38,551 bases of DNA, from the NCBI GenBank assembly GCA_938022165.1, contig CALIEI010000154.1, positions 1-38,551 on the forward strand, given 5' to 3'. Under the pieces are notes generated by a model. It saw only the letters and a program-made list of their open reading frames with translations, was not told where the DNA came from and made no database searches. This DNA comes from an uncultured Saprospiraceae bacterium (GTDB taxonomy: Bacteria; Bacteroidota; Bacteroidia; Chitinophagales; Saprospiraceae). Position 1 is the first letter of the stretch. Each line of letters begins with the position of its first letter. Shown here in pieces: positions 1 to 7,610 of this stretch. The position numbers and the translations under genes were made by a program.

Positions 1-2
1 AC

Positions 3-98
3 TTCAAGCGCATCGGCAATCAAAATCCGTATTGCACATACGTCATTAATCCTAAAGTAGCGAAGTTTAAGGCGAAGTTTGCGGAAAAGCTGAAGTAG
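3..98 (+). CDS. msrA: Peptide-methionine (S)-S-oxide reductase MsrA, C-terminal end only
   Basis: This is the last 31 codons of a gene that enters from the left edge. The visible tail contains NPYCTYVINPKVAKFKAKF, which fits the MsrA C-terminus: an N-P-x-Y-C segment followed by V-I-x-P-K-x-x-K. In MsrA family members a cysteine in this area can act as the resolving cysteine that recycles the catalytic one. The enzyme reduces the S epimer of methionine sulfoxide in oxidised proteins. The catalytic GCFW motif lies outside the window, so the call rests only on this tail. The stop codon TAG is followed after about 60 bases by an 8-bp tandem array. Confidence 0.7.
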   Translation, partial: FKRIGNQNPYCTYVINPKVAKFKAKFAEKLK

Positions 99-161
99 CA
101 GGTAGCTTGATAACTTTACTTTAACGGTTATTTTGTGTTAGTTTGATTAATTTTGTTTTTG

Positions 162-249
162 CTGTTAGCCTGTTAGCCTGTTAGCCTGTTAGCTGATTAG
201 CCGATTAGCCGATTAGCCGATTAGCCGATTAGCCGATTAGCTGTTAGTA
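162..249 (+). repeat. 8-bp tandem array (CTGTTAGC then CGATTAGC units)
   Basis: About ten consecutive 8-base units are visible. Four CTGTTAGC copies (162-193) pass through one mixed unit into five CGATTAGC copies (202-241), and a degenerate unit closes the array. No unit is coding. The change from one variant to the other part way along suggests separate expansions of two sub-repeats. The array is 64 bases downstream of the msrA stop and on the same strand; similar CTGTTAGC-like units follow other stop codons in this window. Confidence 0.9.
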
Positions 250-280
250 CATTAGCCATTAGGTACTCGACACAAAAGAA

Positions 281-310
281 TTCATCATTCATAACTCATA
301 ATTCATAATT
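281..310 (+). repeat. Short 9-bp-period repeat (TTCATAATT-like)
   Basis: Three to four imperfect units of the type ATTCATAAT occur in a row immediately before the GTG start at 319. It is a low-complexity A/T repeat. A similar AATTATAAATTATAAA stretch closes the window at 38532-38547. Promoter elements of the following gene, if any, must overlap it. Confidence 0.7.
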
Positions 311-318
311 AAAAAAAG

Positions 319-768
319 GTGCGTTTTTATTTTCTGCTAATATTATTTCTAACGATTGTAGGCTTACAAGCAAGCTCGGCGCAGCCTCGCAACGAATGGC
401 GCCTTTTTGCAGATATGGAGTTTGAGGAATACTATAATGAAGATATCGGAACCTACGACCTCAAACCAATAATTACAGATAGCTTATTGACCTTAGAAGG
501 GAGAGAAGTAGTCTTATTAGGGTATATCATATCTTCGGCAAAGACGGATGGATTTGAAAATGTGATCCTATCGAAATTTCCATTTACCTCTTGTTATTTC
601 TGCGGGAATGCGGGAATGGAAACGGTGGCAGAGATAGAGTACGATGCCAAAAAAAGCAATTTCAGGATGGACTCTGCCTATGGATTTAAGGGCAAGTTGT
701 ACTTCAATAAAGACGACCCGGAGCGATTGGTCGTTGTCATCAAGGATGCAGAGATTTGGGATTTTTAG
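319..768 (+). CDS. Small secreted protein of unknown function with a SCYFCGNAG motif
   Basis: 149 residues, starting at GTG with no in-frame ATG nearby. Residues 1-21 form a signal peptide (hydrophobic FLLILFLTIVGLQASSA, probable cleavage before Gln22), so the mature protein is probably periplasmic or surface-exposed. The mature part is mostly beta-strand-like, with a GREVVLLGYIIS segment, a paired-cysteine motif CYFCG near residues 92-96 and a second VVVIKDAEIWDF strand at the end. The pattern resembles small OB-fold-like secreted proteins of Bacteroidota; the two close cysteines could bind metal or form a disulfide. Function is not known to me. The endonuclease I gene follows after 43 bases on the same strand, so the two may be cotranscribed. 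Confidence 0.7.
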   Translation: MRFYFLLILFLTIVGLQASSAQPRNEWRLFADMEFEEYYNEDIGTYDLKPIITDSLLTLEGREVVLLGYIISSAKTDGFENVILSKFPFTSCYFCGNAGMETVAEIEYDAKKSNFRMDSAYGFKGKLYFNKDDPERLVVVIKDAEIWDF

Positions 769-811
769 CGAAATTAGCCAATCAGTTGACGGCAATTACT
801 AACTTTACCGT

Positions 812-1861
812 ATGCGATTTTCACTTAGTGTAGTTTTTTTGTTTGTTACCATTTGCGCTTGGGCACAAAACCAACATCCTATTCATCCCGATTTGACAGG
901 AGATGAGTTACTAGAAGCGCTGGTGAGTGACTACAAGACGAGCTCTACTATGAGTTATGGTATGGCGAGAGATACGCTATATGGTATCATAGATGTGCGC
1001 AATGATTCCTTGGAGTGTGTATATTCTGGCCACCAAGTGTATCTTCAACCAGGACAAGACCCTACTACTTTTGTTTTCAATAATGGTGATCAAGATGGTA
1101 TCAATGCCGAGCATGTTTATCCGCGCTCAGCGGGTGCTGATTTTGGTAATGCGCTAGCAGATATGCACAATATTTTTCCATGTAGGGTAGAGGTCAATAC
1201 CAATCGAGGGAGTTTTCCATTTGCGGAGATCGATGACCAGGACACTGATTCATGGTATCTTAATAATCAAGAACTGAGTCAAATCCCATCCTCCAATATT
1301 GATGCTTATAGCGAAGGGATAAGAGGCATAGACGGACGCTTTGAACCGCGAGAATCTAAGAAGGGAGATGTAGCCCGAGCTGTCTTTTATTTCTATACCA
1401 TCTATAATCAAGAAGCCATGGCGGCTAACCCAAACTTCTTTGCACCACAGATGAGTACGCTATGCCAATGGCATGAGTTAGATCCTGTTGATCAAAGAGA
1501 GTATGATCGTACCTTCAAGATTGCAGAATACCAAGAGGGCAAAGTCAATCCTTTTGTCTTGGATTGTAGTCTAGTAGAACGAGCCTATTGCCAAGGAGCT
1601 TCTTTAGAATGCCCCAATCTTCCTATTATTAGTTCGACTACAGCGATAAGCAGTAGACAGTATAATTACTATCCCAACCCTGTAGATGATCTATTGACCG
1701 TAGAGGCGGAAGGCCAAGCACGCGTTCGAATTTTTGATCTCCGTGGATACCAATTGCTAGACCAAAACATCTTCAAGTCAGCGAGTATCGATACACAGCA
1801 GATCCCATCGGGTATTTATATTCTCCAGATCAACGAGCAGTCCTTTAAGTTGGTTAAGTAG
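812..1861 (+). CDS. Secreted endonuclease I family nuclease with T9SS type A sorting domain
   Basis: 349 residues. Residues 1-18 are a signal peptide ending AWA before Gln19. Residues about 30-260 match the endonuclease I family (PF04231, EndA/Dns type), a metal-dependent non-specific DNase. The central motif AEHVYPRSAG (99-108) carries the catalytic His, followed by DMHNIFP (117-123), the R-E-SKKGDVARAVFYF helix (about 180-194) and NPFVLD (246-251), which matches the N-P-F motif near the family's end. Residues 285-349 (YYPNPVDDLLTVE to FKLVK) form a T9SS C-terminal sorting domain, so the protein should cross the outer membrane and be released or anchored at the surface. A likely role is breakdown of extracellular DNA for nutrients or biofilm turnover. 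Start at ATG 812. Confidence 0.92.
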   Translation: MRFSLSVVFLFVTICAWAQNQHPIHPDLTGDELLEALVSDYKTSSTMSYGMARDTLYGIIDVRNDSLECVYSGHQVYLQPGQDPTTFVFNNGDQDGINAEHVYPRSAGADFGNALADMHNIFPCRVEVNTNRGSFPFAEIDDQDTDSWYLNNQELSQIPSSNIDAYSEGIRGIDGRFEPRESKKGDVARAVFYFYTIYNQEAMAANPNFFAPQMSTLCQWHELDPVDQREYDRTFKIAEYQEGKVNPFVLDCSLVERAYCQGASLECPNLPIISSTTAISSRQYNYYPNPVDDLLTVEAEGQARVRIFDLRGYQLLDQNIFKSASIDTQQIPSGIYILQINEQSFKLVK

Positions 1862-1930
1862 TACGGAGACAAATACAGTCTACTTATATTGCATTTGATT
1901 TATACTTGGGTATCTTAGTAAAAAAATCAA

Positions 1931-3211
1931 ATGTACAATAAGTCTATAGAGTGTATGCCATTGGCGCAATTGCGAGAACTGCAAAGTAAACGCTTTGTTT
2001 CTCTGGTCGAACGACTTTATAATGATGTTCCTTTTTACAAACAACAGTTGAATGAAAAAGGTCTTGCTCCTGGCGACTTCAAATCTATAGAAGATATCTC
2101 AAAGCTTCCATTTACAAAGAAGACAGACCTTCGGGATCATTATCCTTATGGTATGTTTGCAAAACCCATGTCTGAGATAGCACGCATCCATGCTTCCAGT
2201 GGCACTACAGGAAAGCCTACGGTGGTAGGGTACACCAAGAATGACTTGGATATTTTTGATGAAGTAGTAGCGAGATCTTTAGTGTGTGCAGGTGCAAAGC
2301 CAGGTATGAAATTGCATAATGCATATGGCTATGGGCTCTTTACCGGCGGGTTAGGAATGCACGGTGGCGCTACAAAATTAGGCATGGCTGTGATACCAGT
2401 TTCAGGAGGTATGACAGAAAGGCAATTGACCATTTTACAAGATTTCAAACCCGAGGTTATCTGCTGTACGCCTTCATATGCACAGACTCTTTCTGACGAA
2501 TTTGCCAAGCGAGGAATCGACACTAAGGATCTAGCTGTCAAGTATGCCGTCCTTGGAGCAGAGCCTTGGACAGAGGCCATTAGAAGTCAAGTCGAAGTTG
2601 GTCTCGATGTTACCGCTACAAATATTTATGGCTTGAGTGAAATTATTGGCCCAGGTGTTTCGCAAGAAGATTACGAGGAGAAAGGTACAGGAAGTTATAT
2701 TTGGGAAGATCACTTTTATCCCGAAGTAGTGGACAAGGATACGGGTCAACCTTTAGCACATGGAGAAGAAGGTGTACTTGTTTTTACTACGCTGACCAAA
2801 GAAGCTTTTCCGATTTTACGCTATTGGACGAATGATATATGTGCTATCAACTATGACCAAAATGCTAAGCGAACACATATCAAAATGTCCTCGATCAAGG
2901 GCAGGGCAGACGACATGTTGATTATTCGTGGAGTCAATTTGTTTCATACCCAAGTGGAAGAAGTGATCCATACTATGAAGGAGCTGAGCCCCAATTATCG
3001 ATTGATTGTAGAGCGCACTGGCAATATGGATACGGTTAAAGTTGAGGTAGAGTCTGCTGGGAGTAGGCACGAAGAAAACTTAGAATCAGTTCTTAAGAAC
3101 AAAATTAAAGACACTATAGGCTTGTCGATGGATATAGAGATCATGGCGCCGGGTGCTATTCCGCGTAGTCAAGGAGGGAAGTTGAGCAGGATCTTAGATA
3201 AACGAAAGTAA
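1931..3211 (+). CDS. paaK: Phenylacetate-CoA ligase
   Basis: 426 residues, the usual size for PaaK. It is an adenylate-forming enzyme that converts phenylacetate, ATP and CoA to phenylacetyl-CoA, the entry step of the aerobic phenylacetate pathway. The phosphate-binding loop is ASSGTTGKPT (88-97). Other family motifs are NIYGLSEIIGPG near residue 230, the hinge GRADDMLIIRGVN near 325 and the C-terminal catalytic Lys region SQGGKLSRI near residue 415. The N-terminal PFYKQQLNEKGL stretch is also typical. The coding sequence ends in TAA at 3211 and a T-run plus GGGAGTGCC element starts at the very next bases. The remaining paa genes are not in this window, so the substrate could be another aryl acid. 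Confidence 0.92.
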   Translation: MYNKSIECMPLAQLRELQSKRFVSLVERLYNDVPFYKQQLNEKGLAPGDFKSIEDISKLPFTKKTDLRDHYPYGMFAKPMSEIARIHASSGTTGKPTVVGYTKNDLDIFDEVVARSLVCAGAKPGMKLHNAYGYGLFTGGLGMHGGATKLGMAVIPVSGGMTERQLTILQDFKPEVICCTPSYAQTLSDEFAKRGIDTKDLAVKYAVLGAEPWTEAIRSQVEVGLDVTATNIYGLSEIIGPGVSQEDYEEKGTGSYIWEDHFYPEVVDKDTGQPLAHGEEGVLVFTTLTKEAFPILRYWTNDICAINYDQNAKRTHIKMSSIKGRADDMLIIRGVNLFHTQVEEVIHTMKELSPNYRLIVERTGNMDTVKVEVESAGSRHEENLESVLKNKIKDTIGLSMDIEIMAPGAIPRSQGGKLSRILDKRK

Positions 3212-3380
3212 GTTTTTTTTGGGAGTGCCACCACAGCCCATACGCACCTATCCACCCAGCTGTGCTGTCGGGCCATTCAGTACTCCATATTCATTCCGGT
3301 CCCAGCAGTGCTCTACTACCAGCAGCCCTTCTTGCTGTGACTGCTCCCTATCGGTCGCATACTTACTACCCCTCACTCAG
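3212..3380 (+). repeat. Dispersed structured element, copy A
   Basis: This element begins right after the paaK stop with eight or nine T residues, then GGGAGTGCC, and ends near a CCCTCACTC stretch at about 3369-3377. It is visibly C-rich on this strand compared with the genes around it. The opening is shared with copy B (TTTTTTGGGAGTGCC, minus strand at 31256). The middle has CTGTCGGGCCATTC and later CTCTACTACC, related to CCGCTACTACC in copies D and E. It can be read as a short open frame, but that frame has no protein-like character. The T-run at the stop codon could take part in transcription termination. Confidence 0.7.
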
Positions 3381-3505
3381 AATTATTTCTACAAAACAAA
3401 ATCCTAGAATAGATTGAAAATCGAGACCATTTTTATAAATTGTTGCCTAAGCAAGTATAAGGCTCAAAATAATGCATTGCCAATTTTTAATTTGAGGAAT
3501 AAGCT

Positions 3506-4057
3506 ATGGGAAATAAAAGAAAACAGGAGTGGATTATTGTGGGCTATAATCTTATCGCAAAACAAGGTTTTGAAAAAGTAGGCGTAGAATTAATATCACG
3601 TGCTATGGAAAAAAGTAAGTCTTCATTCTACAATTACTTTGGGGATTTTGAAAATTATACAGAAGAATTATTGTCTTTTCATTTATCTAGAAATAAAATT
3701 TTTATTAAGAAGGTTAGTATGATTGAAAATCTTAGACCTGATTACATAAAATTGGTACTAGAATTCAAATACGATATATTATTCTATAAACAATCGTATA
3801 AGCATCGAGACAAAAATAATTTTATAGAGGTACTAAATTTTTCATTCAGTAATTATGCGAAGACCATTGAAGAGAAATGGGTAGAGTACTTTGGCATTTT
3901 AAATAATCGAGCTTTTATCCAAAAATTTCATTTAATTATAGCTGAACACTTTTTGATGCAAGTCAATGATGAAAACTATACTTTTGAGTTTGTAGATAAT
4001 TACCTTTTAGAGCTTACATCCATGTTGAGCTTGCTGTCTGATACAGCGAAGGAATAA
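3506..4057 (+). CDS. TetR/AcrR-type transcriptional regulator
   Basis: 183 residues. The N-terminus has the TetR helix-turn-helix plan: a helix with YNLIAKQGFEKV (about 14-25), a second helix VELISRAMEKS and the recognition region SKSSFYNYFGDFENYTEELL (about 34-53), where S-x-x-Y-x-Y-F is the family hallmark. The remaining helical domain would bind an unknown ligand. The gene lies 3' of paaK on the same strand but is separated from it by copy A. A cluster of palindromes follows the gene (4113-4186), just ahead of the beta-helix gene at 4319, and could be an operator for this regulator. This link is inference from position. The gene is visibly more A/T-rich than paaK. Confidence 0.8.
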   Translation: MGNKRKQEWIIVGYNLIAKQGFEKVGVELISRAMEKSKSSFYNYFGDFENYTEELLSFHLSRNKIFIKKVSMIENLRPDYIKLVLEFKYDILFYKQSYKHRDKNNFIEVLNFSFSNYAKTIEEKWVEYFGILNNRAFIQKFHLIIAEHFLMQVNDENYTFEFVDNYLLELTSMLSLLSDTAKE

Positions 4058-4112
4058 CTTTTGTACTTATCCGTCTATTTTTAAGCAATTAATTATATTA
4101 ACTTTATTAATA

Positions 4113-4196
4113 ATGACTATGCTATTATTTAGTCATGCAGTTCAACATTAATGTTAAAGCTAAAACGATTTAAGTGTTTACACTTAGGCTAAAACG
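4113..4196. promoter_or_regulatory. Palindrome cluster, candidate TetR operator region
   Basis: Three inverted repeats lie within 75 bases. ATGACTA (4113-4119) pairs with TAGTCAT (4130-4136). AACATTAATGTT (4144-4155) is a perfect 12-base palindrome. TAAGTGTTTACACTTA (4171-4186) has perfect 7-base arms around two central T residues. The last one is flanked by the direct repeat GCTAAAACG (4159-4167 and 4188-4196). It lies between the TetR gene and the next start at 4319, the size and symmetry expected of TetR-family operators. Binding is not shown by the sequence. Confidence 0.5.
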
Positions 4197-4318
4197 CTGT
4201 TGCTTACAGTCTTTTAGATTTCATCAAAACCCCAGAAAACATTTTGTTGTTTATATTGTATGTAGTCTTTTAAAGGCTATAGACACCACTCATATAATAC
4301 AAGCAGTTCAATCTCAAT

Positions 4319-6193
4319 ATGAAAACCAAATTTATTTACATTTTATCCATTCTGTTATTTTACACTGCTAGTCTTGAGGCAAGTAAAGTTGTAGTCTCTA
4401 AAGATATTGGATTTGACTCAGAAGATAATACCGCTTTTTTACAAATTGCCTTACAAGAAACTTCGGCAGATACGATAGTCATTGATAATGTAGGCATGGA
4501 TTGGATTACAGGTCCATTACGAGTAGAAAGAAATGATATAACCATTGTATTTGAAGCGGGTGTTGTAGTACGTGCCTTACCTGATGCTTTTGATATTTTT
4601 GAATCACTATTTAGAATAACTGAAAAATCAAATATCCGCATGCTTGGATATGGAGCAAGCCTGATCATGAATAAGCAAGAGTATATTGATTTAGCGGACA
4701 GTGAGTTTAGGCATGGCATCTTATTGCAGTCTGCAACCAATATCAGAATAGAAGGGCTCACTATACTTGACACAGGTGGTGATGGCATCCTTATTACTAG
4801 AAGCTTCCTACCTAATAGTATGAAGAATTATTGCGAAAATGTTTTCATCAAAAACTGTAGATTTTCTAACAACTACAGACAAGGCATGTCAATAACTTCT
4901 GCAAAGAACCTGACCATTCTCAATTGTGAATTTTCGGACACAAAGGGTACCTTACCAGAAGATGGGATAGATTTTGAGCCAGATGATCAAGCAGAGAGAC
5001 TAGAGAATATATTAGTTAAGGACTGTAGGATCTTTAACAACTTTGGAAACGCACTTCAATTTGCACTTCTGAATTTGGATGATAAGTCTATTGACGTTTC
5101 CATCGATATTGAGAATACCTACATGGCCAACAACCATGATCCCTCTAATACTTTTGCTTTTGCAGAGATTGCTGCCACCGACAATGGAGCTAATGGGGTA
5201 GATGGCTATGTCAATTTCAAAAATTGCTTTATAGAGAGTAGTGAGTGGACGGCGGTCTACGTTTCGAAAACAGTAGAAAGCTACGATATGAACTTTACGG
5301 ATTGTGTTTTCAAAGATGTATCTAATAATCCCATCGCGCTGAATAATCCAATCTTTTTAGAAGTAACAAATTATTATGATCCAGTACCTCGCTTCGGTGG
5401 GTTGCATTTTACAAACTGTGCTATCATTTATGATGAAGATATTCCCTTTTTCAACCTTATTGAAAACGCACCCACATCCGAAGGACTAGGTAATGTCACG
5501 GGCAATTTTTTCATCTTCAATCCAAATGATGCTGGTTTTAATACTGGGCAAAACCCAGAGAACGTTGACATTACTTATGAGTATTTTGAGTCCATCTCCA
5601 AAGCTGAAATCAGTTTAACCGCAAATCAACTGGAATACTTAGAAGAAGATGTATTTATACAATATCAGTTTTCAAGTAGTGAAACTCAAGATTACCCAAT
5701 TGCCTTGACGTTTGAATACGATGGTGACGCTAGGTATGCTTTAGATTATGATATAGGGAGAGGATTTGCCATTATACCATCAAATACTACAAGCATTATT
5801 GATACATTAGAAATCTTACAGGACACAATACTGGAAGGTGCTGAATCCTTGTTTATTGGAGGTTTAGATGATGACTGTGTTCAATTTACTAGCAATAATT
5901 CCCTTCTATTGTTTATAAGTGACATGATCTTGAGTTCTACGCAGGATCATGATGTAGAGCATTCATTTGGCTTGTTCCCGAATCCTGCCTCTTCGCATTT
6001 TTTGCTTACCGGGGATTTAAAAGGTCATAGTATAGAAATTATAAATGTCTTAGGCCACAGTCAAAAAGTATTTAATGAAATAGAGGCTAGTCAATTGATT
6101 GATGTATCAGACTTGAATTCTGGATTGTACTTTGTAAAAATTACAAACTTGAATGATGATGTTGTCGAGATACACCAATTAGTGAAGCAGTAA
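4319..6193 (+). CDS. Secreted parallel beta-helix protein with Calx-beta-like and T9SS sorting domains
   Basis: 624 residues. Residues 1-21 form a signal peptide (FIYILSILLFYTASLEA). Residues about 25-400 look like a right-handed parallel beta-helix of the pectate lyase superfamily: repeated short strands such as NIRIEGLTILDTGGDGILI, NVFIKNCRFSNNYRQGMSI and NLTILNCEFSD, with stacked Asn and Cys. Residues about 425-525 (AEISLTANQLEYLEEDV to DTILEGAESLFIGG) resemble a Calx-beta-type domain with acidic calcium-ligand patterns. Residues about 550-624 (FGLFPNPASSHFLLTG to VEIHQLVKQ) are a T9SS type A sorting domain. A surface-exported polysaccharide-binding or -degrading protein is likely; I cannot identify catalytic residues, so lyase, hydrolase and adhesin all remain possible. 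The palindrome cluster lies about 130 bases upstream. Confidence 0.85.
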   Translation: MKTKFIYILSILLFYTASLEASKVVVSKDIGFDSEDNTAFLQIALQETSADTIVIDNVGMDWITGPLRVERNDITIVFEAGVVVRALPDAFDIFESLFRITEKSNIRMLGYGASLIMNKQEYIDLADSEFRHGILLQSATNIRIEGLTILDTGGDGILITRSFLPNSMKNYCENVFIKNCRFSNNYRQGMSITSAKNLTILNCEFSDTKGTLPEDGIDFEPDDQAERLENILVKDCRIFNNFGNALQFALLNLDDKSIDVSIDIENTYMANNHDPSNTFAFAEIAATDNGANGVDGYVNFKNCFIESSEWTAVYVSKTVESYDMNFTDCVFKDVSNNPIALNNPIFLEVTNYYDPVPRFGGLHFTNCAIIYDEDIPFFNLIENAPTSEGLGNVTGNFFIFNPNDAGFNTGQNPENVDITYEYFESISKAEISLTANQLEYLEEDVFIQYQFSSSETQDYPIALTFEYDGDARYALDYDIGRGFAIIPSNTTSIIDTLEILQDTILEGAESLFIGGLDDDCVQFTSNNSLLLFISDMILSSTQDHDVEHSFGLFPNPASSHFLLTGDLKGHSIEIINVLGHSQKVFNEIEASQLIDVSDLNSGLYFVKITNLNDDVVEIHQLVKQ

Positions 6194-6395
6194 TTTGTAC
6201 TTAAAAATTTAGAATATTTAAAGTGGGGATGTTCATTAGAAGCACAAATCATTGATTCTGTTAGGTATCCATCTAAAATTACTTATAATATCACCTTATA
6301 TTTGCTACAATAGCATAAAAAACGGGGTAAGGCATTACATTTTTATTGGACTAGAATATGATTCAGGTATTAAAAATTTATGCCTGCTCTTACTC

Positions 6396-6606
6396 TTACT
6401 TTTTTCCCGCAAAAAAGTAACAAAAAGCTCTCGGCTGTAAAGATTCTTAACGCTTACGAAAGCTAAAAAGTCTACAAGCTTAAAACTCGCCTCTTACTGA
6501 CTTTTTTATGCCTGGTGCTTTCCCCTACACAATATTGCTTATTATGAAAACTTTGATGGTGCTCGATCAGTTAAGCTTGCTGACGACTTTTCTTAACGCT
6601 TCCGAC
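6396..6606 (+). repeat. AAAAAAGTAAC-type hairpin element
   Basis: TTACTTTTTT (6396-6405) and AAAAAAGTAA (6411-6420) form a perfect 10-bp stem with a 5-base loop. Downstream, TTCTTAACGCTTACGA (6444-6459) recurs as TTCTTAACGCTTCCGA (6590-6605), a direct repeat about 146 bases apart. I recall similar AAAAAAGTAACAAAAA blocks in intergenic DNA of other Bacteroidota; this recollection is unverified. The hairpin is about 200 bases beyond the stop of the beta-helix gene and could be a factor-independent terminator on either strand. Confidence 0.6.
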
Positions 6607-6729
6607 ACTAAATCTTTAAAGGCCGATATTTATTCTCCTTTCTTAATTTATTGCAAAATATATTAATCTAATATCCAGCGTTCTACTTACTACTGAATAT
6701 CCCTAAAGTGCCTTATATACAATTTCAAT

Positions 6730-6754
6730 GAATGGTCTCTTTTTGAGGCCATTC
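6730..6754. terminator. Terminator-like hairpin downstream of the SRPBCC gene
   Basis: GAATGGTCTC and GAGGCCATTC form a 10-bp stem with one G-T pair and a five-T loop. It ends 23 bases before the stop codon side of the minus-strand gene at 6778 and also faces the plus-strand gene ending at 6193. Short stems of this kind with T/A loops are usual between convergent Bacteroidota genes. Confidence 0.6.
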
Positions 6755-6777
6755 TTGTTTGTATTTATAAGTTAAAA

Positions 6778-7305
6778 TCAATACACATCTGTATTCTCAT
6801 TTATTAATTTCTTTAGTTTTCCCATATTTATATCTTCTTGACTTTTCATACCTCCTTTCATAATCGATACCATGGAACGCATAAACATTCCATTTCCTTT
6901 AGTGGTAGTGCTTGATTTGATTTTAGTTGTGCCACCATTTTCTTCAAAGGTCATACGATAGCTCATGTCCATTGGATCCATGGAGAAGTCCATTGCCATC
7001 ACCTTATTAGGTGTTTGTTCCGTAATGGTTTCTTTGATGATCGTGACTGTACCGTTGTTTTCGATATGTACATTTGAGACAGCACCGACAGTACCTGAAA
7101 CTCCGCTTACTGGTTCATATTTTACAAAACCGGTCAGCCATTGTGGCAATTTTGATTCATCTTGCATTACAGACCATGCCTCCGTAGCTGGCTTGTCGAC
7201 CACAATTTCACTGGTGTAAGTGATACTTTTGGTAAATACACCAAGTAGCAAAAATACAATGACAAGTAAGAAAAGGATTGCTGCTATCCACTTTAAAATT
7301 TTCAT
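6778..7305 (-). CDS. Membrane-anchored SRPBCC (START-like) family protein
   Basis: 175 residues. Residues about 5-25 (KWIAAILFLLVIVFLLLGVF) form a single N-terminal transmembrane helix or uncleaved signal anchor. The rest follows the polyketide-cyclase/SRPBCC plan: YTSEIVVDKPATEAWSVMQDESKLPQWL is the first strand and helix pair with the typical W/P signature, then MSYRMTFEENGGTTKIKSST, and a C-terminal amphipathic helix (MFMRSMVSIMKGGMKSQEDINMGKLKKLI). Members bind hydrophobic ligands or act in stress responses; the ligand here is unknown. The gene stands alone, with the 10-bp stem hairpin after its stop. Confidence 0.8.
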   Translation of the reverse strand: MKILKWIAAILFLLVIVFLLLGVFTKSITYTSEIVVDKPATEAWSVMQDESKLPQWLTGFVKYEPVSGVSGTVGAVSNVHIENNGTVTIIKETITEQTPNKVMAMDFSMDPMDMSYRMTFEENGGTTKIKSSTTTKGNGMFMRSMVSIMKGGMKSQEDINMGKLKKLINENTDVY

Positions 7306-7610
7306 AATAGTATGTGTTTTTTAATTATTAATGTTGAATGATCAATTACTAATTAGCTTCTCTTGCGTGTTCTTCTACCACCGCAGTCACTGTAGACTTT
7401 TCTAAGGTGTTCAAGGCACCGTAGAGTTCACTCTCAAGAAAAAATAACTCTACTTTCCATTAATTCATTCTAAACTTTCTCTTAAAGGCTAGACACCTAT
7501 TAAATACCCTGCATGCCTCGGCAGGGCCTCGGTTCCCTCACTAAAAATGTCCACTGGACATTTTTTGCTGTGCATCGTGCGGTCACCTAGACACCTAGAT
7601 AGCTAGACAC
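7306..7610. other. Gene-free stretch of 305 bases with a split 8-bp array
   Basis: No gene is seen. The right half contains the CTAGACAC repeats and a TGTCC/GGACA hairpin, described separately. The left half (7306-7480) is A/T-rich and contains the unmapped promoter of the SRPBCC gene. Confidence 0.6.

Larger units (their letters stand above)
6194..6777. other. Gene-free stretch of 584 bases
   Basis: No convincing gene on either strand. The left part (6194-6380) is A/T-rich and featureless to me. The middle holds the AAAAAAGTAAC hairpin element (6396-6606). The right end holds a terminator-like hairpin (6730-6754) that serves the convergent minus-strand gene. The 62-codon open frame at 6252-6440 is low-complexity and runs into the hairpin. 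Confidence 0.6.

Noticed and set aside
162-249. Possible CRISPR array
   Set aside because: The units are 8 bases long and contiguous, without unique spacers of similar length, so it is a simple tandem repeat.
3219-3407. Open frame of 62 codons after paaK
   Set aside because: It lies wholly in copy A, is Cys/Ser/Pro-rich from the C-rich repeat and has no start or protein-like pattern.
4174-4371. Open frame of 65 codons between the TetR and beta-helix genes
   Set aside because: It overlaps the palindromes and the start of the real beta-helix gene in another frame.
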